From: Whitmania pigra
Lineage: Eukaryota > Annelida > Clitellata > Hirudinida > Haemopidae
Reading direction: 5' to 3'
DNA: 64,000 nt
NCBI GenBank assembly: GCA_021613335.1
Contig: JAJTWR010000332.1
Coordinates: forward strand, 291,501 to 355,500
Shown: one piece after another, positions 63,030 through 64,000 of the stretch
Numbering within the stretch: the first letter of the stretch is position 1
How the letters are laid out: the number at the start of each line of letters is the position of its first letter
Notes under the pieces: model-generated
What the model was told of the DNA's origin: nothing
Databases searched by the model: none
What the model saw: only the letters and a program-made list of their open reading frames with translations
Program-made: the position numbers and the translations under genes

Positions 63030-63790
63030 ATGGCATCAATGATTGGCATCTCGTTAACTTTCTTCAACTGAATCCGTAGAAATACGAAATTATATTTATT
63101 GGCATACCCGCTCGTATCAAAACTCTACCGCCTCCTCTTTCCATAAACGTCGCTGGCACCCTCCTTTCTTCTGCTACTTTTAAGCTCCTCGGTGTTATCT
63201 TTCATTCACATCTCATATTTAAAAACATTCCGTCCCCATCTTCAAATCTTGCAATCACCTCATCTGGGCTATCCGGCACATCCGTCCGCTACTTTCCGTT
63301 GACACAACTTCTGCCCTTGCACGCAACATAGTTCCCTCTCTTCTAGACTATTGCAATTCCTTTCTTTATGGCACATCTGCCTCTTTAATATATTGCTTGC
63401 AATGCGTCCAAAACAGTCGCGCCAAAATTATTGTCCTCAACCCTACCCTCAATAGTACGGACTGCCTGAAGCAATTGCACTGGTTGCCGATTCACAGTCG
63501 TACCACTTTCAAAATCGCCCTCATGACATACCACTCTGGTGACATCCGGCCCACCTTGTAGATTACCGCCAAACACCTGGTCTTGGTTCATCTTCCACCA
63601 TTCATCCTCCTCAACCAGTAAATAGGTCACCACTTTTAACAGAGGCTTCTCGTATGCATCTCCTACTGTTTGGAACAGACTCCCTCCCTTTGTTCGAGCC
63701 CAATCATCCCTGGAGCTCTTCAAGCGTCACCTGAAGACTCACCTCTTCAGGACTTCATGGGACAGTAAAAACACAAATTAATTATTATTA
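63030..63790 (+). mobile_element. Decayed CR1/L2-type non-LTR retrotransposon, 3' end
   Basis: Conceptual translation with frameshifts and stops shows the C-terminal part of a CR1/L2-clade reverse transcriptase ORF: TFKLLGVIFHSHL, SLLDYCNSFLYGTSASL, LQCVQNSRAKIIV, LKQLHWLPIHSRTTFKIAL. It is followed by the tail motif (FKRHLKTHLF-like) and an ATT/TTA microsatellite end at 63779-63805. It is not functional. Related tails are at 36600 and 52200. Confidence 0.8.
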
Positions 63791-63805
63791 TTTATTATTA
63801 TTATG

Positions 63806-64000
63806 AGATCATAGATCTGCCATGTGATTATAATTATTATTTAAATTAACGGCAAGAAGTTATTAATTAATTCAATTAAACTATAAGTCAATCCGATGTA
63901 AGGTCGGTTACCAGTCTAATTACTTTATTTCTCATGAATGATCATGAGCTTGCATCTTGGCTAGAGGTGCTTTTTATATCTAGGGAACGTTACGACGTAC
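63806..64000. other. Window end, nothing recognised
   Basis: AT-rich non-coding sequence following the retrotransposon tail. Confidence 0.4.

Overview
This is animal nuclear DNA. Genes have many short GT-AG introns and encode metazoan families: monocarboxylate transporter, anosmin-1, synergin gamma, basigin, SMIM12, BOK, RNPS1-type RRM and FoxD. The sequence is AT-rich, full of trinucleotide microsatellites and carries hAT and CR1/L2-type transposon copies. About ten genes in 64 kb, with introns mostly of 100-1000 bp, fits a compact invertebrate genome. An ascidian-like tunicate is my best guess, but this is inference from gene density and gene content, not a diagnostic character. No prokaryotic features, CRISPR arrays or viral genes were seen.

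Layout. At 1-2554 (+) lies the 3' part of an SLC16-type transporter. At 4885-9296 (-) is an anosmin-1-like FN3 protein, with an hAT element in its first intron. Head to head with it, at 10746-15196 (+), is an unrecognised tail-anchored coiled-coil protein. At 17510-23324 (+) is synergin gamma (SYNRG), reconstructed as 12 in-frame exons. At 27204-28468 (+) is an unrecognised 162-residue protein. From 28.9 to 33.5 kb is transposon-derived and otherwise empty sequence. At 33558-36378 (+) is a 12-exon leucine-rich protein. From 36.5 to 43.0 kb is a repeat island that includes a 2.2-kb hAT element with a second hAT nested in it, both with perfect 8-bp target duplications. At 43519-44877 (+) is a basigin-family two-Ig membrane protein. 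On the minus strand, SMIM12 (45.9-46.2 kb), BOK (47.6-49.0 kb) and a very short RNPS1-like RRM protein (50.5-51.2 kb) follow in tandem. From 51.2 to 57.3 kb is mostly non-coding, with one possible small membrane-protein ORF. At 57290-59403 (+) is a FoxD-type forkhead factor. The window closes with the 3' end of an unrecognised gene (61651-62525, +) and a decayed CR1/L2-type retrotransposon.

Exon models were built by hand from open frames, GT-AG signals and phase continuity. For SYNRG, basigin, BOK, RNPS1-like, FoxD, the 162-aa protein and the LRR protein the phases close exactly. Functionally, the clearest pairing is a monocarboxylate-transporter-family gene and a basigin-family gene in one window, because basigins are the known chaperone subunits of several MCTs. 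The other genes look unrelated in function.

I found no clear undescribed system. The best leads are the nested hAT island, a SYNRG exon fragment beside a near-perfect palindrome, a BOK whose BH3 Asp is Met, an anosmin with no visible WAP domain, a minimal RNPS1-like protein, and three gene families I could not name.
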